This document shows positions 1 through 9,070 of a DNA stretch of 64,000 bases, piece by piece; positions within the stretch are counted from its first letter, which is position 1; each line of letters opens with the position of its first letter. A program made the position numbers and the translations under genes. The notes under the pieces are model-generated. The model was not told the DNA's origin and did no database searches. It was given only the letters and a program-made list of their open reading frames with translations. Source of the DNA: UMGS1279 sp045577695 (GTDB taxonomy: Bacteria; Bacillota; Clostridia; Oscillospirales; Acutalibacteraceae); contig JAZNIW010000001.1 in the NCBI GenBank assembly GCA_045577695.1, forward strand, positions 1 to 64,000. The letters run 5' to 3'.

Positions 1-34
1 GACGAAAGTGCGCTCTTGGTGATATACTTTTCAT
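1..34 (-). CDS. Start of an unidentified gene running off the left edge
   Basis: Reading leftward, an AAGGAG ribosome binding site (46-51) lies 11 nt before an ATG at 34. The reading frame stays open to base 1 and gives MKSISPRAHFR. Only eleven codons are visible, so the product cannot be named. The call rests on the ribosome site and the open frame, and chance is not excluded. Confidence 0.4.
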   Translation of the reverse strand, partial: MKSISPRAHFR

Positions 35-208
35 TAGAAAAACAACTCCTTTGTGCCGATGTTGAGTGTGGTTACTTTCATCTTAACACATTTGAGTTGT
101 TTTTTCTATTTCTACTGTTACCTATCTATTGTATCATAACAGGAAATATCAAGGACAAACCTACAAACAAAAAACGAACGATTTTATGAAAGCTTTGGCG
201 GTTTTTGA

Positions 209-1093
209 CTATTTATTCATTCGTTTTTCGTTTAAAAAGGCCAGATGATAAAGGGGTAATTCCAACATACGGCAAAACTTTTCGCATTTACACATAAACC
301 AATAATAAATGTTTTTTCCGCATCCTTTTAGGGTCTCAAAATTTCCCATTCCTTTTGCAATCACCATATCGGCGGATTCGATTTTCTTTCGCACGGCTTC
401 GTCGATACGGGAGAGCACCGTGCCGGCAATACCACAGCCGTTTGAAATAACGGGAAAAAGAGAATCCAGACCAATTTGCCGGGCGTCTTCTATCGTGGCA
501 TCGTTGAGGACATCCCGGCCGCGCACCACCACCTCGATGGAAAGGCGGGGATATTGGTTGCTTAATTGGCAAAGCAACAATTTATCCATAACGATTTCGC
601 CGCAGTTGTCGGTTAAAAAGATGAGGGTTTTGGTGTGATTCAGTTCTTTTTGAAAATAAGAAAATTCCGCTTCATCAAAAGAAAATTTGTCTGCGTTTTC
701 AACCAGTTCCAGAACCTTTGTTTCCGAAATATCCGAAACGGCACCAAAGTCAATGTAATTCCCGAGAAAGGCAAATTGTACAGCGCGGTACAATGGATTT
801 TCGGCCGCTTCGATGCGACGATAGAGGGTTTTTTCGATGGAGAGCAAAAGGGCGTTATAGGTTTGTTTGATTTTGGTATAATCGGCGGGAACAATGCCGT
901 ACGAATGTTGCAAGGCAGTGATTTTTTCGACTAGTTCGGGAGAACTCATTGTTTGGGGAGCAGCCGATAACAGATGCAAGAAATCTTTAAAGTAATCGGT
1001 TTTTTGCCGGTTGGTTAAGTCATACGAATCGGGATTTCCATACTTTTTGAGTAGACATTGCATACATTTATAATCCGTGAAAACTTCCTTCAT
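209..1093 (-). CDS. DUF89/ARMT1-like damage-control phosphatase family protein
   Basis: 294 residues with the layout of DUF89 proteins, metal-dependent phosphatases thought to clear damaged phosphometabolites. An N-terminal Cys pair (CMQC, residues 10-13) and a helical region precede an alpha/beta core carrying TDNCGEIVMD (about 160-170), a DVLNDAT segment (about 195) and KGMGNFE (about 247). The Asn/Asp residues of these motifs are the expected metal ligands. AAAGGAG lies before the ATG at 1093, and a TATAAT hexamer (1121-1126) with TTGAAA (15-nt spacer) lies upstream. The gene diverges from pgsA. Family membership is fairly sure; the substrate is unknown. Confidence 0.75.
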   Translation of the reverse strand: MKEVFTDYKCMQCLLKKYGNPDSYDLTNRQKTDYFKDFLHLLSAAPQTMSSPELVEKITALQHSYGIVPADYTKIKQTYNALLLSIEKTLYRRIEAAENPLYRAVQFAFLGNYIDFGAVSDISETKVLELVENADKFSFDEAEFSYFQKELNHTKTLIFLTDNCGEIVMDKLLLCQLSNQYPRLSIEVVVRGRDVLNDATIEDARQIGLDSLFPVISNGCGIAGTVLSRIDEAVRKKIESADMVIAKGMGNFETLKGCGKNIYYWFMCKCEKFCRMLELPLYHLAFLNEKRMNK

Positions 1094-1234
1094 AGCAAAC
1101 TCCTTTTGGTTTTGTTTTTAATTATATTATCAAAATTTTCTTTTCAACCGTTCTCTTTTCGTCTCCGGGCGTAAAATAAAAAATCCAATTTTCAACCCAA
1201 AAAATCCATTTTCTCGAAAAAACGACAAAACCCC

Positions 1235-1263
1235 TTTAAAAATTCATAAAATTGTGTTAAAAT
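1235..1263 (+). promoter_or_regulatory. Putative sigma-A promoter of pgsA
   Basis: TTTAAA (1235-1240), 17-nt spacer, TAAAAT (1258-1263). Transcription would begin near 1270. That lies past the GTG at 1254, so translation should start at the TTG at 1299. Confidence 0.5.
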
Positions 1264-1298
1264 GGTTTGGTAATAACCAAAAAAAGGAGAGAAATAGG

Positions 1299-1883
1299 TT
1301 GAAGGCGGAAGTTCATTCTAGAAAAAAATCAAGCATATTTACGGTGCCGAATATATTATCCTTTTTAAGATTGTTGATGATACCGTTTTTTGTTTGGCTG
1401 TATATTCAAAAACAGGATTATGTGTCTTGCGGCGTGGTGCTGATTCTTTCGGGGCTTACCGATATGGTGGACGGCTACATTGCCCGCCATTTTCATCAAA
1501 TCACCGATTTAGGCAAGGCTCTCGACCCTGTGGCAGATAAACTCACCCAAATTTTTATGCTATTTTGCCTTTGTACCACCTATCCCAAAATGTGGGTGCC
1601 GGTTATATTGTTAATTGTTAAAGAGATTTCGGCCGGCCTGTTTAATCTGATTATTTTTCGTCGAAAAAAAGAGGTGCACGGTGCGGTTTGGCACGGCAAG
1701 GTAACCACGGCTCTGCTTTACTCGATGTTGATTCTTCACGTGTTCTGGGTCACGATTCCGCCGGTTCTTTCCAATCTATTGGTGGGCGCTTGTGTTTTAA
1801 TGATGTTGCTTTCATTGTTGCTTTACACCAAGCGCTATATCGGCATTTTAAAGGAGAAAAATCAGGGCGCCGAACAGGAGTAA
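1299..1883 (+). CDS. pgsA: CDP-alcohol phosphatidyltransferase (PgsA-like)
   Basis: A membrane enzyme that probably joins CDP-diacylglycerol to glycerol-3-phosphate, the first committed step to phosphatidylglycerol. The family signature DGx2ARx8Gx3Dx3D is complete: DGYIAR, then G, then the two Asp residues of LDPVADK. Several hydrophobic segments follow an N-terminal basic stretch. I chose the TTG at 1299, with AAGGAG nine bases upstream, because the in-frame GTG at 1254 has no ribosome site and lies inside the likely promoter. The length, 194 residues, is normal for PgsA. Other CDP-alcohol transferases share the motif, so the exact substrate is inferred. Confidence 0.85.
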   Translation: MKAEVHSRKKSSIFTVPNILSFLRLLMIPFFVWLYIQKQDYVSCGVVLILSGLTDMVDGYIARHFHQITDLGKALDPVADKLTQIFMLFCLCTTYPKMWVPVILLIVKEISAGLFNLIIFRRKKEVHGAVWHGKVTTALLYSMLILHVFWVTIPPVLSNLLVGACVLMMLLSLLLYTKRYIGILKEKNQGAEQE

Positions 1884-1987
1884 CCAACGGCGGGTAATGG
1901 GTGTTTTTGGTGCAGCGCTATTCCTTTGCCGAAAATATTTTGGAAAAAGCAAATCTTTGCTTTAGAAAAACGATAGTGTAACATACA

Positions 1988-2028
1988 AACAGGCACGGTT
2001 TATAAAAGAACCGTGCCTGTTTTATTTT
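1988..2028. terminator. Intrinsic terminator between convergent genes
   Basis: A 13-bp perfect stem (AACAGGCACGGTT and its complement, 8-nt loop) is followed by a T-rich run on the + strand. It ends pgsA and may also serve the leftward ROK gene. The core ACAGGCACG recurs in the terminator at 61,131. Confidence 0.85.
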
Positions 2029-2065
2029 TCATAACATCGCGTTTTTCGATTGGTTTGGTGAATTG

Positions 2066-3439
2066 TTAAATTTTTGGTAAGCTGGCAGCGGCTACCGACT
2101 GGCCAACACGGCGGGATTTTTCATCCGGAATGTGAAGCTGAATTTTCTTCGCCAATTCGGGGAATTCAGTATCCAATACTTCTTGCGCTTTGGAAAGGAG
2201 AATTACACCGCCGTTGCCGGAGGTCACGCGACCCATAATTAAAACGTGTTTGATATCGTAGAATTCGCTGTAATAGGCAATAGCATAACCAAAGTTGGTA
2301 CCAATGGTGTCGTAGATGGCGGCGGCGCGCTCGTCACCGGCTTCCATCAAGCCTTGTACTACCTTTAATTTTTCGGCCGGCGAAAGGGATTCGTCCAGTT
2401 CAATACCGGCGCGAGGGGCAAGTTTAATCACACCGTCTTGCGAAAAGTATTTAACGCCGCAACCGTAGTCCCCCGACCATTCATCCACCATAGCATCTTC
2501 ATTGTAGTCGACGGGGGCAAAGGCCAATTCGTTGAGCCAACCGGTGATATTGCCGTCGGTATCGACATAGCCGGCCGCCTCGGAGGTGCCCATAGCAACA
2601 CCCAATACGCCGTTGTCATTCAGGTTCATAGCACCGGCTAAGGCGGTAACATCGCCGTCGTTAGCAACTTCTACCGGAATATCAGAGCCGATTTCCTTGG
2701 CGATATCAATGTACATATTTTTAACCTTTTTGTCAAAGTCCTCATCGCTGACCTTCAAGAACAAAGAGGCAACCATAATGCGGTTATCAATGTAAACGCC
2801 GGCGCTCGAAACACCAATGGCGTCCACCCGCGGCATCTTCGAAGCAGCTGTTTTCATCGCTTCTAAAATGCCTTGGTAGTGGTAGTCGGGGTCAGAATTG
2901 ATTTTGGGGAACCAAACGACTTCTTCGGAATAAACACTTTCGCCATCCACCACGGCGCTGACTTTACGGTCGGAACCGCCGGCATCAAAGCCGATTCGGC
3001 AACCGTCCAAATGACGGCCAACCGGTGCAGCCGAGGAAATGTTTTGGGGGGCGTCTTCCAATGCAACCACCAAGACTTCAAAGGTGGATTCAAACACGCG
3101 TTCCATAAATCTTACGTCAAAATCGCGCGAGCCACCGTAGGAAAAGGCCTTTTTGATGTATTCTCCGATAACGGGTGAGCCCGCAATGACAATTTTATAA
3201 CCGCCGGCTACCCACAAGAGGGTTTTAGCAATACGCTCAACAAATTTAAAGTTTTCGGCATCGTGACCGGTGCCGTCGGCAAAAACACGAGTTTTGTAGG
3301 TGGTAGTATAACCCTTGTTGCGAATGGCCGCAATGACAAGGTCTTGCCCGTTTTCTTTCGTGGCTTCTTTCATTTCACGAATGACAAGGGACATCGGGGC
3401 AAATTGGGGGTCGAGTTTGGCTTGGACTTTAAGCTTCAT
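2066..3439 (-). CDS. ROK-family sugar kinase-like protein
   Basis: 457 residues. A family-atypical N-terminal region of about 165 residues precedes an actin-like ATPase core. That core has DAGGSDRK (phosphate-1 loop), a VANDGDVTALAGA segment with the likely catalytic Asp, and GVAMGTSEAAGY (phosphate-2). The ATG at 3439 has GGAGGAG in front, and the first 11 bases overlap the end of nagA, so the two are translationally coupled. Next to an N-acetylglucosamine-6-phosphate deacetylase, an N-acetyl-hexosamine substrate is a reasonable inference. The zinc-binding Cys cluster of typical ROK kinases is not seen, so this may be a distant ROK branch. Confidence 0.7.
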   Translation of the reverse strand: MKLKVQAKLDPQFAPMSLVIREMKEATKENGQDLVIAAIRNKGYTTTYKTRVFADGTGHDAENFKFVERIAKTLLWVAGGYKIVIAGSPVIGEYIKKAFSYGGSRDFDVRFMERVFESTFEVLVVALEDAPQNISSAAPVGRHLDGCRIGFDAGGSDRKVSAVVDGESVYSEEVVWFPKINSDPDYHYQGILEAMKTAASKMPRVDAIGVSSAGVYIDNRIMVASLFLKVSDEDFDKKVKNMYIDIAKEIGSDIPVEVANDGDVTALAGAMNLNDNGVLGVAMGTSEAAGYVDTDGNITGWLNELAFAPVDYNEDAMVDEWSGDYGCGVKYFSQDGVIKLAPRAGIELDESLSPAEKLKVVQGLMEAGDERAAAIYDTIGTNFGYAIAYYSEFYDIKHVLIMGRVTSGNGGVILLSKAQEVLDTEFPELAKKIQLHIPDEKSRRVGQSVAAASLPKI

Positions 3440-4571
3440 ATTTGATTTCTCCTCCGATAATGGTTTTTTGAATATTGAATTCGCTGTCGGCGATAATGAT
3501 ATCGGCATCCTTACCGGTTTCAATGGAGCCCTTTCGGTCGGCTACTCCGATGGTGGTGGCCGGATTCAAGGTGGCACCGTTAACACATTCATACAACGGA
3601 ATGTTGGAGTTTTTGTAAACATTCCAAACGCCGCGGTTGAGACCCAATACGCTACCGGCTACGGTGCCGTCTTCCAAACGGCAAACAATATCGCGGTAGA
3701 CAATTTTGGTGCCGCCGAGAGTATATTCTCCGTAGGGCAGACCGCCAGCCGGCAAACAGTCGGTAATAAAGCAGAGTTTGCGGCCCTTTAACTTCCACAA
3801 AATATCATAAAATTGGGGAAGAACGTGGAAGGTATCTACAATCAGTTCGCAGGAAACATCGCTATCCAAAGCGGCAGTCACCACACCGGGGGCGCGGTGG
3901 GCCAAGGGGGTCATAGCGTTGAATAGATGGGTAACGTGTTTAACACCGGCCGCCACGGATTTTTTGGCCGTTTCATAATCTGAGGAAGTGTGTCCCATCG
4001 AAACAACGACATCGGTATCGCGACAGATTTCGCGAATGGCAGCAAAATCGTCGGTATCGGTTTCGGGGGCAAGGGTGATGATTTTAATGATATCGGCATA
4101 CTCCTTGACAAAGGCAGCATTCGGCTTCAAAATATAGGCCGGATTTTGGGCGCCTTTTTTGGATTCGCTGATAAAGGGCCCTTCAGCGTGGCAACCCAAA
4201 ATTATCGAACCGTTCCAATGTTCGCTTTCTGTTTTTAAATTGCGACAAACTTGCAATGAAGCCCGAATGGTTTCCATATCCACCGTCATAGTGGTGGGCA
4301 AAAAGGCGGTTACACCGTTTTTCAAAATGCCGCCGGCAATGGTGCGAAGGCTTTCCTCACTGGCATCGCAAACATCTTTGCCGAGGTAGCCGTGGATATG
4401 AAGGTCGATAAGGCCGGGAGCTACATAGCCACCCTTGGCATCGATGACTTCGACCCCTGCGGGAAGTTGGTCGGCTGACACAACTCCTTCAATTTTATCG
4501 GTAAAGAGCACTGCCGCGTTGTCCAACACGCGGTCTTTTAAAATGACCTTTCCGTTTACAATGGCTTTCAT
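3429..4571 (-). CDS. nagA: N-acetylglucosamine-6-phosphate deacetylase
   Basis: A cytoplasmic amidohydrolase that removes acetate from GlcNAc-6-phosphate, feeding amino sugars from peptidoglycan or diet toward glycolysis. Seen: GLIDLHIHG (metal HxH), GCHAEGPFI (metal Glu), VSMGHTSSD, THLFNAM and FITDCLPAGG with the catalytic Asp. The length, 380 residues, is standard. The ATG at 4571 lies 8 nt after AAGGAG, while the in-frame GTG at 4580 is too close to it. The gene is first in an operon with the ROK kinase and has its own promoter at 4658-4686. No nagB is visible. Confidence 0.93.
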   Translation of the reverse strand: MKAIVNGKVILKDRVLDNAAVLFTDKIEGVVSADQLPAGVEVIDAKGGYVAPGLIDLHIHGYLGKDVCDASEESLRTIAGGILKNGVTAFLPTTMTVDMETIRASLQVCRNLKTESEHWNGSIILGCHAEGPFISESKKGAQNPAYILKPNAAFVKEYADIIKIITLAPETDTDDFAAIREICRDTDVVVSMGHTSSDYETAKKSVAAGVKHVTHLFNAMTPLAHRAPGVVTAALDSDVSCELIVDTFHVLPQFYDILWKLKGRKLCFITDCLPAGGLPYGEYTLGGTKIVYRDIVCRLEDGTVAGSVLGLNRGVWNVYKNSNIPLYECVNGATLNPATTIGVADRKGSIETGKDADIIIADSEFNIQKTIIGGEIKYEA

Positions 4572-4657
4572 TACATTCACTCCTTCAAGGAACTTCGTGT
4601 GGCCGGGGGGGAAGAACCGAAAATTCCGACGCTAACCCAAGGATACACATCATAGAA

Positions 4658-4686
4658 AGTATAGCACAAGTGATTTCCAAAATCAA
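4658..4686 (-). promoter_or_regulatory. Sigma-A promoter of nagA
   Basis: Reading leftward: TTGATT (4686-4681), 17-nt spacer, TATACT (4663-4658). This puts the start about 80 bases before the nagA ATG. The stretch 4687-4940 holds nothing else I can support. Confidence 0.7.
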
Positions 4687-4940
4687 TAGAATAACCGCCA
4701 AAAATTTACAAAAAAGGGAGACAAAAAAAACGGCGGGTATAACGGGAGATGCCTTCGAAAAAACGGTCTTTTTATGTTTCGTTTTATAAAAAAGTAACAG
4801 GCCGTTTTTTGAAGGTGTTAGGGTGGGTTTATATACTTTAAAAATCAACCTGTTCCAAAACAATAAGTGATATTATAAAAAGGGTTCATAATGATTTTCA
4901 ACCTTACGGCAAAGTGACATTAAACCTTTGGTTTAGTTAT

Positions 4941-5062
4941 ATTACATTCGCCCTAAAACTCGCAAAGCGAATATCACTTGGGCAAAGCCCAAATATAACT
5001 GCGAAGCAATATAACTCACCGTGAATATAACGGAGGCACACTTCCTTACGGAGTGTGCCTCT
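4941..5062. repeat. Intergenic hairpin repeat, copy 1
   Basis: A string of short palindromic units (cores like TTGGGC-aaa-GCCCAA and TGCGAAGCA) separated by AATATAAC or GAATATCAC. It ends in a long hairpin, GAGGCACACT...AGTGTGCCTC, whose loop reads TCCTTACGG. The same elements recur near 7,401, 9,890 and 18,822. The T-run of a normal terminator is absent. Confidence 0.6.
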
Positions 5063-5102
5063 AACGGAAGGTGCTTTATGCACGGCTTTTGGATTAAAAC
5101 AT

Positions 5103-7154
5103 TTATTTTTCGGCCTCGGCTTTTTGAATAATTTTGGCCTGAATTGGGGCGGGGGCATCTTCGTAGCGGGCAAATTCCAGCGTAAAGGTGGCACGCCCTT
5201 GGGTGATGGAACGCATAGCGGTCGAGAAGTCGCTCATCTCGGACATCGGCACTTCGGCCATAACTTCTTGTTTGTGCCCGTTCATCGGATTCATTCCGAT
5301 AACACGGCCGCGGCGTTTGTTGATATCACCAATCACATCGCCTAAATTGTCATCCGGTACCGTTGCGGTTAGGGTTCCAATGGGCTCCAAAATGGTTGGT
5401 GAGGCCTGGCTGATACCATCTTTAAAAGCAATCGAAGCGGCGGTTTTAAAGGCCATTTCTGAGGAATCAACCGGATGGTAGGAACCATCCACCAAGACGG
5501 CTTTGACACCGACCATCGGATAGCCGGCCAATACGCCTTTTTTCATAGAATCCTGCAAGCCTTTTTCTACAGCGGGGAAGAAGTTTTTGGGAACGGCGCC
5601 ACCAAACACCTTTTCTTCGAAGACTAAGCCGTCTTCCTCGCAAGGGGAGAATTCAATCCAAACGTCACCAAACTGGCCGTGGCCACCCGATTGCTTTTTG
5701 TGGCGGCCTTGAACCTTAATCGATTTGCGAATGGTTTCGCGGTAGGCAACGGCGGGGGTGCGAAGGTCCACTTCTACACCAAATTTGGTCTTGAGTTTGG
5801 AGGTGATAACATCCAAATGTTGTTCACCCAGACCCGAAAGAATGGATTCTTTGGTTTCGTGGTTAATGGCATAAGTAACGGTGGGGTCCTCTTCGGCCAA
5901 GCGGATGAGGCCGGCTGCAATTTTTTCTTCTTCACCCTTTTTCTTGGGGTAAACCGCCATCGAAAGGCTTGGAGCAGGGAAAGGCACCGTCACGGCGCTC
6001 ACCGCCGCACCGGTGTAAAGGGTATCACCGGTGACAACATCCCCAAGTTTTAAGGCGCAACCGATATCACCGGCCGGAATTTCGGCCACATCGGCCTGTT
6101 TGCCGGCGAAAATGGTCGAAAGTTTAGAAAGCTTTTCTTCCTCGCCTGTGCGGGAAACTTTGACCCGCATATCCGGCTTGAGAGTACCGTTTAATACCTT
6201 GAAATAGGAAAGCTTACCGACAAACGGGTCGGCAATGGTTTTGAAAACGACGGCTGCGGCGTCGCCGTTGGAATCGGCCGAAAGGGATACGCTTTCATCG
6301 CCTTTTATCACCTTAGACGGAAGGTCGGCAGGCGAGGGAAGAATCTCAGACAGAATATCCAACATAGGAACGATGCCGTCACCCAGTTGTCCAATGCCGC
6401 AGAATACGGGGCAAATATCCCCGCTGAGAAGTCCTTTTTTCAGGCCCATTAATATTTCGGCTTGGGTGAAGACTTCGCCTGAGAAGTATTTTTCCATCAA
6501 CTCTTCGTCGGCCGAGGCAATGGCTTCAAGCATCATTGCCCGCATAGCCTCGACGTTCTCGTCATTGCCGGCCGGTACTTCGGTCGCTTTGAGGCCATCA
6601 AAGGTATACCCCTTGCCATCCACCAAATTGACGTAAGAGACAACGTGGTCTCCCTCTACCACCGGTACGAAAACGGGACAGATAACGGCGCCGTAACGAC
6701 CGGCTAAAATGGAAACAATACGGTAAAAGTGGGCGTGAGAGGAATCCAACTTAGAAACAAAAAAGGCGGTTGCTTTGCCCTGCTCACGTGCCAGTTCGAA
6801 GCATTGTTCGGCGCCGACCGTCAGACCTGATTTGCCTGACAAAACAATTAAGGCAGATTCGGCTGCCGTCAAGGCTTCACGCACACCGCCGGCAAAGTCG
6901 AACAGACCGGGGGCGTCAAGCAGGTTCATTTTTTTATTTTTCCATTCCAACGGATAGACCGAGGTAAGTACCGAGGTGGCGCGTTTTTTCTCTTCGGGGT
7001 CGTAATCCATTACGGTGGTACCGTCGGCCGTTTTGCCGATACGGTCGGTGCCGCCGGCGGCGAAAATCATAGCGTCGGCAACGGTGGTTTTGCCCGAACC
7101 GGCATGGCCGAGTAAGGCAAGGTTTTGAATGAATTCGGTTTGATAAACTTTCAT
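5103..7154 (-). CDS. Elongation factor G-like translational GTPase (FusA2 type)
   Basis: 683 residues with the EF-G domain order. It has G1 GHAGSGKTT (about 15-23), G3 DAPG, and a G4 reading SKLD instead of NKxD, followed by EF-G domains II, III, IV (GGHGQFGDV region) and V. Many Firmicutes and actinobacteria carry this paralogue beside the true fusA; its role is not settled, though ribosome recycling, stress or translocation roles have been suggested. The ATG at 7154 follows AAAGGGG. The changed G4 Asn and the lone location outside an rpsL-rpsG-fusA cluster argue against the housekeeping EF-G. A 5' UTR hairpin (7206-7229) precedes it. Confidence 0.88.
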   Translation of the reverse strand: MKVYQTEFIQNLALLGHAGSGKTTVADAMIFAAGGTDRIGKTADGTTVMDYDPEEKKRATSVLTSVYPLEWKNKKMNLLDAPGLFDFAGGVREALTAAESALIVLSGKSGLTVGAEQCFELAREQGKATAFFVSKLDSSHAHFYRIVSILAGRYGAVICPVFVPVVEGDHVVSYVNLVDGKGYTFDGLKATEVPAGNDENVEAMRAMMLEAIASADEELMEKYFSGEVFTQAEILMGLKKGLLSGDICPVFCGIGQLGDGIVPMLDILSEILPSPADLPSKVIKGDESVSLSADSNGDAAAVVFKTIADPFVGKLSYFKVLNGTLKPDMRVKVSRTGEEEKLSKLSTIFAGKQADVAEIPAGDIGCALKLGDVVTGDTLYTGAAVSAVTVPFPAPSLSMAVYPKKKGEEEKIAAGLIRLAEEDPTVTYAINHETKESILSGLGEQHLDVITSKLKTKFGVEVDLRTPAVAYRETIRKSIKVQGRHKKQSGGHGQFGDVWIEFSPCEEDGLVFEEKVFGGAVPKNFFPAVEKGLQDSMKKGVLAGYPMVGVKAVLVDGSYHPVDSSEMAFKTAASIAFKDGISQASPTILEPIGTLTATVPDDNLGDVIGDINKRRGRVIGMNPMNGHKQEVMAEVPMSEMSDFSTAMRSITQGRATFTLEFARYEDAPAPIQAKIIQKAEAEK

Positions 7155-7241
7155 ATTGCAAGACCCCTTTGTAAGTAAAGTAGAGCCGCATTTCGGCGGT
7201 TTATTGTTTCTCCGCAAATATGGAGAAACAAGTATAAACTG

Positions 7242-7270
7242 ATTATATCACACCATTTTGTTGTTTTCAA
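7242..7270 (-). promoter_or_regulatory. Sigma-A promoter of the EF-G-like gene
   Basis: Reading leftward: TTGAAA (7270-7265), exactly 17 nt, TATAAT (7247-7242). This is a near-consensus promoter 88 bases before the start codon. Confidence 0.8.
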
Positions 7271-7400
7271 CCAATATTTTTTGAAAAATTGAATTATTTT
7301 TAGACAAAACATTCAATCTATTTGGAAAAAAGGTCTTTTTTCGGGAAAAACGAAGAAACAACCTCTATATTGCGGCTCCTTCTTGAAGGAAGGAGCTTTT

Positions 7401-7576
7401 ATTAGATTCGCCTTATGGCAATAGTGATATTGAAATCTTGCGGTTTCGGTGGTATTTTATTCGCCCTAAAACCGCCGAAGACAATATGGTTTGATGAATC
7501 CCGAATATCCCTGCGGAGCAATATAACTCGCCCCAAGACAAATAAAACGGCGTTGTATCCTTGCGGGTACAACGCC
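7401..7576. repeat. Intergenic hairpin repeat, copy 2
   Basis: Shares with copy 1 the blocks ATTCGCC, GCCCTAAAA, GAGCAATATAACTCGCC and a terminal hairpin GGCGTTGTA...TACAACGCC with loop TCCTTGCGGG. The stem sequence differs but the loop is conserved, as if the arms co-vary. A second hairpin (GCTCCTTC...GAAGGAGC, about 7374-7395) followed by TTTTATT lies just left of it. Confidence 0.55.
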
Positions 7577-7708
7577 TAAGAAGTCTCCCTACGGCTGACG
7601 CGTATCGGTGGAATTTAATACATAGTATCAAAACTTCACTTTTAAGGAAACCGGTTTTATGGTATTAGGATTTTGTAAAGGGGGCTGACCTTGTGGCGGC
7701 GGAATGCT

Positions 7709-8509
7709 CTATTGCGAAAGTTCCTTGGAGCGGAGAATGGCAGCCTCAACGGTTTTGGTGGCAACGCCATCGAACGAGAGGCGGTTCATCGTGGTTAGCC
7801 CTGCTTCGGTGGTGCCGCCGGGAGAGGCAACGGCGCGAATGAGCTCATCCAAAGAAGCGCCGCTTTCTGCGGCCCATTTGGCCGTTCCGCCCATTGTTTG
7901 CAAGACCAAAGATTCGGCTTGTTCGGGGGTTAAGCCTTCGGCAACGCCGACCGCCGCAATGGCTTTGGCAAAGCGGAGGAAAAAGGCGGGAGAAGACCCA
8001 CTGACACCGGTGACGGCATCAATTTTTTCTTCTTCTACCGCCACGGTGGTCCCGCAAGCGGAAAATATGGCGGTGATGGTTTGTTCCTCCTCAAAAGAGA
8101 CACCGGCGCCGCGACAGATGGCGGTGGCGCCTGATTTTACCATTAAGGGGGTGTTGGGCATAACTCGCACAATACGGTCAAATCCGTTGAGGGAAGCCGA
8201 AATGGTCTGCAGTTTGACACCGGCCACCGGTGAAACCACAAGCGTTTCAGGGGAAAGAACGTCCTTAATTTCTTTTAAAACCGCGGGAAGAACCTGTGGT
8301 TTAACGGTTAAAAATAAAATGTCGCTTTGTTTGGCCAAGGCGGCGGCGGAAGAAACAGCCGAAACCGAGAAAGGGGCAAAGGCCTTGGCTTTGGCGGGGT
8401 CGATATCAAAGCAAAGAAGGGTTCTTTCCCGAAATACACCCGAAGAAAGAGCCCCTTTGATAATGGCGCTTGCAATGTTGCCACACCCTAAAAACCCAAT
8501 AGTAGTCAA
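7709..8509 (-). CDS. proC: Pyrroline-5-carboxylate reductase
   Basis: NAD(P)H-dependent last step of proline synthesis. The N-terminal Rossmann motif GFLGCGNIASA, central VMPNTPLMVKSG and C-terminal GVSGSSPAFF and ASPGGTT segments are the family hallmarks. I place the start at the TTG at 8509: GGAG lies 9 nt upstream and the product then begins MTTIGFLGCGN like its relatives. An ATG five codons earlier (8524) has no ribosome site. Length 266 residues, normal. The gene lies downstream of rnpB on the same strand, and a continuous antisense frame opposite it is a shadow. Confidence 0.93.
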   Translation of the reverse strand: MTTIGFLGCGNIASAIIKGALSSGVFRERTLLCFDIDPAKAKAFAPFSVSAVSSAAALAKQSDILFLTVKPQVLPAVLKEIKDVLSPETLVVSPVAGVKLQTISASLNGFDRIVRVMPNTPLMVKSGATAICRGAGVSFEEEQTITAIFSACGTTVAVEEEKIDAVTGVSGSSPAFFLRFAKAIAAVGVAEGLTPEQAESLVLQTMGGTAKWAAESGASLDELIRAVASPGGTTEAGLTTMNRLSFDGVATKTVEAAILRSKELSQ

Positions 8510-8564
8510 ATTTCTTCTCTCCATTCTATAACAGGAAAAATAAAAAGGGTGAATGATAAAAAAT

Positions 8565-8892
8565 GCGAGTCGGTCGATAAGCCGAGTTCTGTCGTGAACG
8601 GCTATCTATCTTGGCGCCGAATTGCTTCGACGCTCCAGCCACCCGTTGGAGCCCATCGGGCCGATGCATTGCTCCGGTCGGTGTTGCTTCGAATAGAGTT
8701 TACAGGATTCCACAGTCTCCTGCAGAACCGGTGAGCTCTTACCTCACCTTTCCACCCTTACCGAAAAAATCGGCGGTATATCTCTGTTGCACTTGTCCTA
8801 AGGTCGCCCTCGGCGGCGGTTAGCCGCTATTCTGCCCTGTGAAGCTCGGACTTTCCTCATGCCAATGGCACGCAGCCGTTTAACCAACTCGC
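8565..8892 (-). ncRNA. rnpB: RNase P RNA
   Basis: The catalytic RNA that matures tRNA 5' ends. On the minus strand the 5' conserved core GAGGAAAGTCCGAGCTTCAC and the 3' core ACAGAACTCGGCTTATC are both present. The ends pair as helix P1 (GCGAGTTGGT with ACCGACTCGC, 10 bp including one G-U), which fixes the bounds at about 328 nt. Its promoter is at 8899-8927. Confidence 0.95.
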
Positions 8893-8898
8893 AAATTT

Positions 8899-8927
8899 AT
8901 CATACCACAAAAATTCTTTTTTGGCAA
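8899..8927 (-). promoter_or_regulatory. Promoter of rnpB
   Basis: Reading leftward: TTGCCA (8927-8922), 17-nt spacer, TATGAT (8904-8899). The RNA 5' end at 8892 falls 7 nt after the -10 box. Confidence 0.85.
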
Positions 8928-8990
8928 TCTTTTTTCTGCAAAAGACAAAGGGGCAAAATCGGTCTTGTCGAATGCAAGTCTTTTCGGTCG

Positions 8991-9012
8991 ACAAGAAAAA
9001 TATTTTTCTTGT
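8991..9012. repeat. 22-bp perfect palindrome upstream of sigG
   Basis: ACAAGAAAAAT followed directly by its reverse complement, 59 bases before the sigG ATG. It could be an operator, or a transcription stop for reads from the left. No T-run beyond the arm itself is seen. Confidence 0.6.
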
Positions 9013-9070
9013 TTGAAATGCCTTTGTACGGCAAATACTGGGGGTAGAGAACAAAAGGGGAGGACGAAAA

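Noticed and set aside
1908..1983. Roughly 24-codon frame starting GTG after pgsA, possible remnant gene
   Set aside because: No ribosome site, very short, and no recognisable family; chance is as likely.
7704..8531. 275-codon rightward frame opposite proC
   Set aside because: It is an antisense shadow of a complete proC gene, with no ribosome site and low-complexity composition caused by codon bias.
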